Shown: positions 39,267-50,624 of the stretch, piece after piece
Layout of the letters: each line of letters starts with the position of its first letter
Numbering within the stretch: position 1 is the first letter of the stretch
From: Gyromitra esculenta
Lineage: Eukaryota > Ascomycota > Pezizomycetes > Pezizales > Discinaceae
DNA: 64,000 nt
Direction: 5' to 3'
Assembly: GCA_038503075.1 (NCBI GenBank)
Contig: JBCAML010000010.1
Span: forward strand, 868,001 to 932,000
Notes under the pieces: model-generated
What the model saw: the letters and a program-made list of their open reading frames with translations, nothing else
Database searches by the model: none
What the model was told of the DNA's origin: nothing
Made by a program: the position numbers and the translations under genes

Positions 39267-41100
39267 GGTGATTATTGTTTTGTTGGAGTTTGAGGAACTG
39301 GCGGTGTTGTGTGGGATAGTGGGTTGATTTAGAGTAGTGGGGTGAAGTATACGTCTTCCTTCTTGGAATGGCAGGAGCACGTTCAGGTCGTCCAGCAGGC
39401 TTAACGTTATATTGAATGGAACGACTTTATAGAATGGGTCCTTCAAAACCACGTCCGAAATTTCTGTAGCAAACCTTAATTAAATGACTAAGCTAAGCCT
39501 CGCTGAACGGGCCCTTGCAGCTGTTCTCTGGCCAGCCTTGCTAGACAAGCTGTATCGAACTTCTTTCGTCAACTAAAATATAGGGGCTACATGAGGATAC
39601 ATGTATGCGTTATCCCAGGAACCCTTCCTTATCGCAGTTGATGATAGTTTCAAAGTGATTGTCTGAAGCTATTCTCGTTTAGAGCTACCACGAACTGATT
39701 GACTGGTTAGTCGTAGATGAAGCCTGTTACTGACGGTATGAAGTAAGAATAGCCTGATTAATAAACTGATGATAAATTCACTTCCAAATTCTCTACTCCT
39801 AGTGGGAGGGTTATAAGCAAAATAAAAAATGGCGACAAATACATATAGACATGAATAAGCCAGGATACCCCACATCGATAATACGCGCATACGATGAAGC
39901 GATAGGATGATCTGTTATCAGTTGTGTGGTGACGTACCCCACTAAAACTTAAATACTGGCCATCTCATCTCGTTTTGCGTACTGTACCCTATTTCTGTTT
40001 TTGTTTTTTGTGTGGGTTGCGGGATACCAGTGGTTCTGAACGCAGTGGTCGATCTCTATAAACGTGGGGCTAGTAGCACCAAACCCTTGGAATAATGGAC
40101 GTGGGATCCGCCAATTTATTCGCTGTCAGCTGGGGCCTTCTACTATGCCAGCAGAGTTTTGGCACCATTATTGACATACCACTTCGGTGGGAAAATGGTA
40201 CGCGAAGTAATATATCTATGAATCTGGGTCTCTACGCGGCTAGCATATCCACCCCTCGGCAACCTCTTTAGAATATATCTTGAAATTTATTATACTGCGT
40301 AAAATTTCAACCGAGTCTCTTGATTTCTTTTAGATAAGTATTGGAATTTACGAACCTAAAACCCCCTCCTAGAAAATCTTTCGGGAATTCAATCTACCCT
40401 GGAGTTGACCTTTAGCCCTCTTAGATGTCACGGCGTTACTGGTATTACGTCAATAGAAACGTAAGGTAAAGTATGATATTCGAGCCCTCAGTGGCTCTTA
40501 CTAGCGCCAAGGGCTATTCTTACCATATGCTCAAGAGGGTAACTAGATAAATGCGAACCTACCGCAAAGGTCGACATGTTTTAGGGAATACATGTAGTTT
40601 CGAATTATTTACTATCACTCGGACACGCGATGGTAGAAATGCATCTAGAGTTTGGGTTGGAAACATGCACGGTGAGATTTGGCCGATCCAGCTGTTTTAA
40701 ACAAAGCTTCTGGGACGGGTTTGAGGAGTGGAGCTTATATCCTTTTATTAGGCGATCTGGTGTAGGATTCCATACATGTAGTTTTTCGTGTCATCTCGAT
40801 ATGTATAAAGGAATACACGCAATTTCTGGGTTACTCTATTAACATTGGTATATTTTCTTAGTCAAAAATGACACAGGATTTTAGCTCATGCTTGATTAAT
40901 GCGGGTCCAGCTTGTTGTATACGTGTGACGCGATCGTTCAGGGGATGCTCTCTTACTGCTGTATCGTCTAAGAAAGCGATAGCAATTTGACCCCGTTTTT
41001 TCACACAGTTTCTACAAATTTATAAGTCTTATGAAAAGGTTTCGCTAAGTATTAGGCTACTCCTACATGTACAGTTGCGTCCAACAAGCTCTACAGTTCG

Positions 41101-41665
41101 CGGTAATGCATCAGGTTAAAGCATCATTTTATCTCCAAATATTTGTATGGGAAAAGCATTAGTTAAAGCATTAGGTAATGTGTAATTAGAGAAAAGGGAT
41201 GCCTTTCCATTACACATTAACCTGATGCCTTTCCCATAAAAAATTCAAGCTAGAACTTGATTTAAAAACTTCAATAAAAATAACCCAGCCAGGAATTGAA
41301 CCTGATAGGGCTACCCCCACATGTTGGGACCCTTAACTCTTACACTATCAATTTGTATGTGTTTTTATAAAATGGGTACCTATAACCGATTATTTTGATG
41401 GGAAAGACACCAGGAAAGGCATCAGGATAATGCGATTTGGGAAAGGCATCAGGGAAAGGTATTGGGGTAAGGCATCAAGGTAATGTGTATGTGGTAAAGG
41501 CATCAGGAAAAGCATCATGGAAATGTGTATGTTGGAAAAGCATCAGGTTAAGGCATCGACAAAAGCATCCATGGATGCCTTACCATCACCCCTACCCTGG
41601 TAAAGCATCAATTTGTGCCTTTACCATTTATTTTTATGTGGGTAATGTGTCGATTGATGCATTGC
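41101..41665. repeat. GGCATCAGG minisatellite-like repeat with inverted copies
   Basis: A motif close to GGAAAGGCATCAGG, often followed by TAATGTGTATG, recurs irregularly on the plus strand at 41101-41186 and 41398-41660, and in inverted orientation at 41200-41237 (GGATGCCTTTCC, ATTACACATTAACCTGATGC). The inverted pair 41168-41186 and 41209-41228 can form a hairpin. Unit spacing is not constant, so it is a decayed or dispersed repeat rather than a clean tandem array. A tRNA-like relic sits in the middle (41281-41346). Confidence 0.65.
41281..41346 (-). pseudogene. tRNA-like relic
   Basis: On the minus strand this reads as the 3' part of a tRNA: box-A-like TAGTGTAAGAGTTAAGG, a CCC-loop-GGG arm, a 5-bp T stem around TTCAATT with box-B-like GGTTCAATTCC, a 3' acceptor-like CTGGGTTA and then a T run (TTATTTTT). 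The matching 5' acceptor strand is absent and position 33 is not T, so it is not a working tRNA. It could be the head of a short interspersed element. Confidence 0.4.
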
Positions 41666-42340
41666 CACGCTCTGCGGAGAAGTCCATGCGCTTTTTGAAG
41701 TACCGCAACGCACCGAGGTGATGCTAAACCTTGATTAAAAAGCTAGAATTTTACTCTAGTTTTATTATCATGTAGATAAATCGTATATGTGTTCGATTAT
41801 CTCGCGATTTCTTTTCTGTCGGATAACAAATACTCTGGTTGAGTTGGCCCGCACGGACTTGTTGGACGCAACTGTACCTGTGCCATACACGAAAACGGAA
41901 AGGAGATCCGGTTTTGGACAATCTAACTGGACTGACAAGTGGGCTGTGTGTACATTTATTTCGTTGATATCTTTATAGGCCTCCAAACGGTGGCCGCGAG
42001 AGAGTTTTAATATCCAAATTCCAGATAAAATTCTGGATGAAGTAGGAAGTGGCCTGCAGTTGTTGGCATGACGTCGGTATCCATTTGTAGCCGTGTGCCA
42101 AAGCTTGGCACGATAATATAATGTGGCCCCTGTCTCCTTGTCCCAACACAGAAATCGTGATCTAAGAACCCGTCAACCTGTTGTCCACCTCTTCCACCCC
42201 GACACCATCGTCGTCAGCTTTAAACTATATTTCTGCACTTTAAACATCTCTAACGCTTATTTTCAACCCTCAATTGTGTTTATCACACTAACTGGTGTTG
42301 CTTATTATATTTAGATTAGCAAAATAGTATATTCACCATC

Positions 42341-44049
42341 ATGGGTACTGACAGTGGTGAAGGAAGTAGTGCCGTACCACAAGCTGAGAGGAGTTCCTGG
42401 GGGCCATTCCTGAAGGTTGGTACCGTGTTTACTGTTGGCATATGTATTTAGGTTGTGCTGACTAGGTTTGTGATGGTGGGGACAGTCTATTGCATCCTTT
42501 AGTGGTGATTTGGCGAGCTTGACGGCTCCGGTGAGTAACCTTCTGCCTTACAATCCTTTAGATTTACACAGATGCTGACAGTGTTTTCTCTGTGTATAGC
42601 CGTTCATATTGAGCGCTACGAGCTTAACCGAGTATTCTGGATACTGGGTTGGTTCTCATTCACGGGGTTCTACCCGTTGTGCGCTTGACAGGATGACATG
42701 ACAACTATTTACTAACCCAAAATCTAGGCCGAACATCCGGAGATCTTTGTAGCTCCAGCAAAAGAAAAATCTCCAGAAAAGAGAGCTCTTGCCGTGTTGA
42801 AGTGGTTTTTGTCAACATTGAAGCAGCAATACAGCTCGAGAAACGAGAAACTGTATTTTTTCCCCGTTCTAACTTTTCGGTGGCTCTGCGAATCGCATGA
42901 AAGCTAACTAATAAATATAGTGGCTCCGAGAAGAAACCCTTGAATCCGTTCTTGGGAGAGCTGTTCCTTGGAACCTGGAAGGATCAGAGTGGAGAGGTCG
43001 GTGATACCCAGTTGATCTCGGAACAAGTCAGGTTCGTTCGGTTCTGGGGAATTGCATGGAGTGACATTTATTTAACGAATGATATTGCAGTCATCATCCA
43101 CCAGTGACTGCATATGCAATTATCAATGAGAAGCACGGAGTAAAGTTGGAGGGCTACAATGGCCAAAAAGCATCCTTTGCTCGGGGCACAATCACTGTTA
43201 AGCAAATCGGTCATGCTAAGTATCACCTGAAAGAGTTTGACGAAGATTGTTAGTACGCATAGCGTTTCGCAGTGTCTTGGTTTTTATTCAGTAGTGCTAA
43301 ATGCAGTATTAGATATAATTACGCTCCCATCGCTTCACATCGAAGGTATTATCTACGGGTCCCCTTATGTAGAACTCAACAAGAGCAGTACTATTGTGTC
43401 TTCGACCGGATACGTTGCCAAGATCGATTATAGCGGAAGAGGGTGGATTACAGGAAAGAAGAATAGCTTTACGGCGACATTGTCGAAGGAAGGCAGTAAG
43501 GAAGTTCTGTACACGATCGAAGGTCAGTGGACAGATAATTTTACTATTAAGGAGGGAGGGAAGTCCAAGAAGGAGGTTTGTTGATCTTTTTCCTTACCGC
43601 ATATAAGTGCTGGCTGACTTGGCTGGGTGTAGGTCGATTCTTACAACGCAAAGGCCACTAAGATTACGCCTCTCACCATTGTGCCACTCGAAGAGCAAGA
43701 TCCTCTCGAGTCGCGGCGCGCTTGGAGTAAAGTTCGCACTGCAATCATTAACGGCGATCTCGAGACTACGAGCATGGAAAAAACTAAGATTGAAAACGAG
43801 CAGCGCGAGTTGCGAAAGAAAGAGAAGCAAGAAGGAAGAGAATGGGAAAGGCGGTACTTTACCAGGGTCACGGAAGACCCAGTGTTGGTGGCCCTTGGGG
43901 ACAAATCCGGTGTGCTTCTTGAACCAGAGAAGACGGATGGTATCTGGACTTTCGACAGCGAGAAGTATTTAAAAGTACTCGCGAAGGCAAAAGCACCTTT
44001 CCCTACCCCAACTGCCCCTGCAGCCCCTGCCCCTGCCCCTGCAGCTTGA
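42341..44049 (+). CDS. oxysterol-binding protein, Osh4/Kes1 type
   Basis: Lipid-exchange protein that swaps sterol for phosphatidylinositol 4-phosphate between membranes. Eight exons: 42341-42415, 42486-42530, 42600-42647, 42728-42852, 42921-43031, 43091-43248, 43313-43575 and 43633-44049, giving 413 aa, close to yeast Kes1 (434 aa). It has only the ligand-binding ORD domain, with no PH or ankyrin region. Seen in order: [53 protein letters not shown], the family signature [13 protein letters not shown] (across intron 5; the two His bind the PI4P head group in the family), [12 protein letters not shown], and [13 protein letters not shown]. The end is a Pro/Ala-rich tail [10 protein letters not shown]. 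The start follows MGTDSGEG and the lid residues are in small exons 1-3. It lies 523 bp upstream of, and in the same direction as, TPI. Confidence 0.92.
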
Positions 44050-44571
44050 TCGATCCATATGTCGCCAGAAATCTTTAGAGGTGCTGAACGGGGATGCCAT
44101 AAATATATATAAAAACATTTGTTGGTGATTAGAGTTGTATGGATTTTGGTCTTGTGAAATGGTGGGTGGGTATAGCTTTTTTCGTCATTATTTTATTGTA
44201 TCAAGTCCACATGTTGCTTTTATTTCCTGGACCTGAATGTGTAACTACTTAGTTTTCTATGCCTAAAATATATAGATCGACACATCTTGTTTCTATCTCG
44301 CTTCTTAGATTATAGGGAAATCCAAAGCGATCTGCTTATTCGATAGATCCTGTCCCCGTTTGTCCGGGAGAGGGTCGGTAGAGTAACGTGTGGGGTGGTC
44401 AGTTCGATGGCGCCATGCACATCGCCACCAGTAACCTCACTCCCACTTTCGTCTAAATTTCATCCCAACTTTGTTCTGCTCAACCTCAGTTTCGACCTTA
44501 GCACAAAAAAACATCAACACCACAGTAGATCTATAGACAGGAATCCAAGCCACATTTAAATAATAAATATA
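44050..44571 (+). promoter_or_regulatory. TPI upstream region with pyrimidine-rich leader
   Basis: The 522 bp between the oxysterol-binding gene and TPI. The segment 44430-44500 is rich in C and T on the coding strand, followed by an A/C-rich stretch up to the start codon, the usual look of highly expressed fungal glycolytic genes. No clear TATA box. Role inferred. Confidence 0.4.
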
Positions 44572-45807
<1,236 letters not shown>

Positions 45808-47882
45808 TAAAGAGTGATTCCACATAAATATGTGCCTGGAGGATCACATATATGTGGGCTACGTAGAATTACATGTATTTGAAAGAATAATGGTGATAAA
45901 TATGAGTGTAAAATTACCATTTCCAACAAAGATTTGATTTTGATTTTGTAGAAAATAGCATGCATGAAGAAGGTAAAGGCAAAAATATAACTCAAGGTCA
46001 AAAACTACTGACGAGAAAAAAAACATCTTAGGAACTTGTTACTGCTGGAGACCCTCACCAGCATCGTGAGAAAGACATAAGAAATTTTGAAAGTAACTAG
46101 TGAGAGATTATACCATCAAATCTAAAGATTCTAGAGACACATATAGCTAACCGCCACCGATAATGCCACCGGTATTACCAATGTACCTGTTCCAACCTAT
46201 CAGAAAACATTCCGAACTAGATTGTGAGATCATAATTTTACTAGAGACGACCCCCACAGGAATCCATTATCCAGTGATATGCCTCGCCCTGTAGGGGGTC
46301 GTATGTCCTAAACGAAGAACCGTATCTTATGTGCTCAGAGCACTGGGGTCTTGAGCTTTAATGAACCTGTGAAAAGCTCGTTCCTATGACCACTGCTTCG
46401 CGGTGGCGCCCTACACAATGCTTGTGAAGTCCTAATACTGGGTTAGTGTTCTCTCATCTTTGTTCTTGAAGGATGGCAATCAGGATTTACTGGTCAGATC
46501 GACTGACCAATCAGCATCGAGATTAATTCTTTCCTTACCCCATAACCCTTCACTTCGTTCAGGGCACATCCTTATAAAACCTGCAGCCCCCGAATCTCTC
46601 CCTCTAGCCCTATTTCCAAGCCCCCGAGGATTAATTTTGAGCATATAAGTAGCCCTTGTCTTCTGGCCTTCCGCCGTATCCCAACCAGGCTCTCTTTTGT
46701 CTTGGTAATCTTTGCAAGCCTTGACACTAGCGTCGGCCTTGGCTTCTAGTTTCCTTCCATGGGCTGTGCGCCCACGTGCTTAGCGAAACCGAAACACATT
46801 TTGGATTGGTTTGTGTCGATATTGCAGGCTGCGATGTATGCGTACGGTGTACGTTTAAGTCAGTGTTATAGCCTAACCGTATAATAACTTTTAGGCGAAG
46901 GAACTGTGTATTTATCTAGTTTTTTTCCCTCTCGCCTGTTTTATTTTCTGCCTTGTGGTCGCAGGATATATGCAGAAGCTCTAGAGCAGTACTGCTGCGC
47001 GGTCATCATGCGAAACCAGAAATTACTAGGGTATGAAGCTGGATGCTGGTGATTATCCGGTCTATGAAGTCACAGTACAAATAATGCGAGGCCTGTACCG
47101 TCTTTGAACCTCTGACCTTAGTTAGGGTCACACAGGGTGATCATTTTTCTAGCATTTTGTTTGACTGGAGGTCTTTCACAAATGAACACCCTTCATCTGG
47201 CACTTTTTGAGTTCTTTTTTCTTTCGCTCTATCAGACCAATGTAGACTATCCCTAAGATATAATTAATAGATTTGAGATACCATATTACCTAATTTTCCT
47301 AGTGGAGGCTTTGTTGTTGAGTTACGAGTGCTTAAATATCACACGCATCCCGGCTGAAGTCACGACAATTAAGTTAGAGATGTGAAGATAATACAGACAT
47401 CATAGAACGGACAGTCTCCGTTACCCAATCCTTATATATATATACCCACCTTAATAAAATAGCTATATAATAAATAGATCATGGTATCACAGGAGTACCA
47501 AGTTATGAGATTGTGTTGTGTATTGGGTTTACATACACGTGCCTATATCATAGACCTTATTGTTTAGAAAGCACAATCTTCTAATTAGAGACAGCCCCAT
47601 TCCAGAGAGGAAAAAAAAGCTATGCCAAGCCCTTGATCTGAGCTGAATTTGTTAGATCTCCTTTGGGGGCGATGCGTTTGCCTTGCAATATTCTTTCGGG
47701 TTCTTGCTCGCATGGGACATTGGTAGACTCAGTTTAATTAACCTATAGTATGGTAGTTAATTTAGACACCTACGGCGGACTTGGGCCGCTCGATAATATT
47801 TACTTATTTGTGATTACTTACAGTTTATTGTATCTGAAACATTGATTATCACTCGTAGATGTACCAGATTGGTCAACCTTGT

Positions 47883-47934
47883 AGATAGATAGATAGATAT
47901 ATCATTCACGCATCCAACCCTTAGGTTATGGCGG
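47883..47934 (-). mobile_element. 5'-truncated SINE-like copy with GATA-type tail and 14-bp target duplication
   Basis: The segment 47909-47935 matches 48000-48026 of the neighbouring full-length element at 26 of 27 positions. On the minus strand it begins CCGCCATAACC and ends in (TATC)n, a simple-repeat tail. It is flanked by a perfect 14-bp direct repeat TTGGTCAACCTTGT at 47869-47882 and 47935-47948. Together these look like a target-site duplication around a 5'-truncated retroposed copy. Confidence 0.6.
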
Positions 47935-47966
47935 TTGGTCAACCTTGTGCGCCTTATGTCCTCTGG

Positions 47967-48214
47967 ATTGTTTTGTTTTGTTTTTGTTTATTTCATACTC
48001 GCATGCAACCCTTAGGTTATGGCGGTGTACTTTTTCCTCCTCCTCTTTTGAAGCATGTCCCGTTTGAGCGCCGGGTATGGAAAATCTCCCCTGGAGCCTA
48101 AAACCATCCACATGCCGGGTAAGGAACCCACGATTAATATCCCAGTGAGTCGGTCCCCTGAAGGATTCGAACCTTCGACCTCGAGCACGCTGTGCCAAGG
48201 CCACCTGGCAGTCT
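47967..48214 (-). mobile_element. tRNA-derived SINE-like retroelement with 14-bp target-site duplication
   Basis: On the minus strand the element starts at about 48214 with a tRNA-like head carrying box A TGGCACAGCGTG and an exact box B GGTTCGAATCC, continues through about 150 bp of unrelated body, and ends in an A-rich tail of CAAAA units (47968-47990). A perfect direct repeat TTATGTCCTCTGGA flanks it at 47954-47967 and 48215-48228. Pol III promoter head, A-rich tail and target-site duplication together are the hallmarks of a SINE. It has no protein; mobilisation would need a LINE elsewhere in the genome. The perfect duplication suggests a fairly recent insertion. Confidence 0.72.
48152..48204 (-). 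pseudogene. tRNA-like head lacking the anticodon arm
   Basis: Within the SINE-like element. GTGGCCT at the 5' end can pair at five of seven positions with AGGGGAC at the 3' end; box A TGGCACAGCGTG follows, then only 12 nt, then the T arm GAAGG-TTCGAAT-CCTTC with a perfect 5-bp stem. The anticodon arm is missing, so it cannot be a working tRNA, but both internal Pol III promoter boxes remain. Confidence 0.6.
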
Positions 48215-49669
48215 TTATGTCCTCTGGAGGAGTCTGTGCGGAAAAATCGACACTGTCCTAATATATTGGCAAGATCTAATGTTGAGAGTGACTAAATAAA
48301 AAGCATGTTCTACGGGATTATCAAAAACATGTTAGGAAATTGTGAGTCTAACCTACTCGCTATTATATAAGCAAGTTTGAAATGTAGCGCAGGTCCTGCA
48401 TATGCAGATCTTTTAATTTATCTCTAGGAATCATAGATATCTCTAGAAGCGTTAGGGACAAGATTTGAATTTTCATCGACAGAGCCAGCAAAGCGTTTAG
48501 CACTCTGATTATTAGGAAATAGGAGAAGTACAATTAGGAATGTTCCATTCCACAACAGTAACCAATTTCTGTACCTTGTAAAGACTTCAATGTTTTCATA
48601 TCTTACTGGTGTTACAGTATACTCTGACTAGATTCAACTCTTTGGATTGCCTTTGCGCTCTTAAGGATCCGACCAGAGTACTGAGACGTAGTGTTGTGTG
48701 ATCTTGGGTTCAATTAGGTCCAGAGGCTCAAGCAGTAGGCAAGCAGATTAGCCAGCTGGGTATTTTGCTATAGCTATCAGTTTCTAAGCCTTATATTTCG
48801 AAGTCAGTTCTAGAGTCGTCTATCATCATAAACTGTCACTCGGATTGGTGGTACGCTTTAATGCTTGAGTAAACTCTCACGAATGTGTATTATTTGCTTA
48901 AGAAGTAAAACGAGACACGGACAAAAGCTGTCATTGTATGGGCAGCAGCCCGACCAACAGAGAAGTTCCAAACGCCTGGACCTCCAAAGTATTTTTTTCT
49001 ATCATAGATCTACTAACTCGGGGCGAGCTTTCAACAGCTGGCGTAGCACTACTGGGATGCAATGCTTCGAGTTTTAATATTTAACGTAGCAACAATTATT
49101 GTATCAGTTCAGACCTGTAGTATTTTCGAAAAGAAATTTGCAACTGCCGCGAACAAAACTCAGAGCTTTTTTGTGAGATACGAGTTAGGTGCCACACACT
49201 TAATGGTTCCCCACCCTCTCCCTCTACAGTTATATATTCAGAGATTTCTATCAATAGGTGTGTTGCTGCATGAAGAGCTACATGAAAGTGAATCTAGCAA
49301 AGCCCCGAAAACAAGACGGAACAAAGTAGCGTTTGGTAGTTGATTCTGTTTACTCTTGATGCCGGTCTTGTTCATGTCTTCCCTTTGCCTACTGCCTAGA
49401 ACAGTTCGTATAAATACTACTGTTCTGAAACAGTACTCAGGCAAATGACTCTTCGGGTAACCGAAAAGTATCCATTGGTTCACCAGTATATACAGCCAGC
49501 AAAGCCGAGTAAGGGGGGAAAAAACTATTCGCGACGCGCCCTTTTCAATTTAAGATATCGCTTCGTAAAATTATACTTACGCAACACCATCACCATCCCC
49601 GTCTCGAAGACCTTAGCAACCAAAAAGAAAAGAAAATTTGCTCCCTACCCTCCGGATTGCTATTTTCAC

Positions 49670-50172
49670 CTAACTCAACAACACAAGGATCACCGAATCA
49701 CCTCTCAAAAACCTACTCACCACACATCTGTGTTAGCATCTATCCCCTCCCCTCCTTAACGATATTAAACCAATAAAGGAACCACACACATCTTCGAGAT
49801 GAACCGATCCTTGTTGACCGGCCTTCCCTTCTTCCCATCTGCTTTCCTTGGCGTCTCCGTCCACATCTCTTTCACGTTCTCGAGTACCATGTTGCAATGA
49901 CGATCAAACGCCTTGACTCTTGCGAGGAGCTTCCTGTTGTTCCGGCACGAGATGAGGACCTGGTTGTGCGAGCGTACGGCGGTCTGCAGAATGCTGAGTG
50001 GGCCCGCGCTGAATTCGTATTTTTCGAGTTCGGCGATTTCGTACTCGCTGCCCTTGGCTATTAGCAACACGTTTGAGATATGAGGTAAGGAGGGGGATGG
50101 GGATTGAGATGAGAAGAAAGGAAAGGGAGGCTACGTGAGGTCGGCCCTGGGCTTGTTGAGAAGTTCAGCCAT
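49670..50172 (-). CDS. SMD2: small nuclear ribonucleoprotein SmD2
   Basis: Core Sm protein that forms the heteroheptameric ring on spliceosomal U1, U2, U4 and U5 snRNAs. Three exons: 50172-50135, 50047-49790 and 49712-49670, giving 112 aa. Exon 1 encodes [13 protein letters not shown], exon 2 continues [62 protein letters not shown] and [14 protein letters not shown], and exon 3 ends [14 protein letters not shown]. The Sm1 motif ([22 protein letters not shown]) and Sm2 motif ([11 protein letters not shown]) are complete. The last intron (GTGTGT to GAGTAG) splits the Met codon; reading through it gives an early stop. Among the most conserved proteins in the window; identification certain. Confidence 0.97.
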
Positions 50173-50624
50173 GGTTATGTTTATACGATGATTAGGTGTG
50201 TAATTGTAGGGTTTGTGTAGTGGGATGTTTAGTTGAAGGTAGCGGCAGAGGTTGGTGATGGAGCTGTGTTGTCGGTGTTGGATTTGAGCCGCATGAAGTC
50301 CGGAATGCCAAGAGATACTGTCGTCGCCAAGACATTAGAACGGAAATGGTGCTCGAGTGATGGGGAATGACTACAGAGAGTTTTCTTAACTGTGGTCTGG
50401 ATGGATAGGTATAATCTCTAGGCCATCTGGCCCACCAGTATTCTTGTTGTAATTCGTTATTGATTGGTAATTATTCGGATTCTCTTAATCTTCATCGTCT
50501 ATCCCATCTACACGCAGACTGTGCCCAAACGCTAATCCGATCATGAATCGTTCCAGGCTTTTTAAAAAAACAAAAAAAGCAGATCTCCTTGCCCTTCACC
50601 AATTATAATAAACCCTTATCCAAT
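50173..50624. other. intergenic region between SMD2 and the J-domain gene
   Basis: 452 bp: upstream region of SMD2 and 3' flank of the UBA-TPR-J gene, both on the minus strand. No feature recognised. Confidence 0.4.

Larger units (their letters stand above)
39267..42340. other. AT-rich gene-free block with repeats
   Basis: 3.1 kb upstream of two divergent genes, TFIIF beta (-) and the oxysterol-binding protein gene (+). No supported gene. It contains three TACATGTA palindromes (40589, 40773, 41064) and the minisatellite/tRNA-like region at 41101-41665. Confidence 0.45.

Noticed and set aside
41398..41560. CRISPR-like array of GGCATCAGG repeats
   Set aside because: Repeat units are short, degenerate and irregularly spaced, occur in both orientations, and the DNA is clearly fungal nuclear.
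47906..48021. Telomere-like CCCTTAGG sequence
   Set aside because: Only one unit per copy, not a TTAGGG tandem; it is part of the duplicated SINE-like sequence.
48152..48204. Functional tRNA gene
   Set aside because: Box A, box B and the T arm are present, but the anticodon arm is absent and the acceptor stem has two mismatches. It is better explained as a SINE head.
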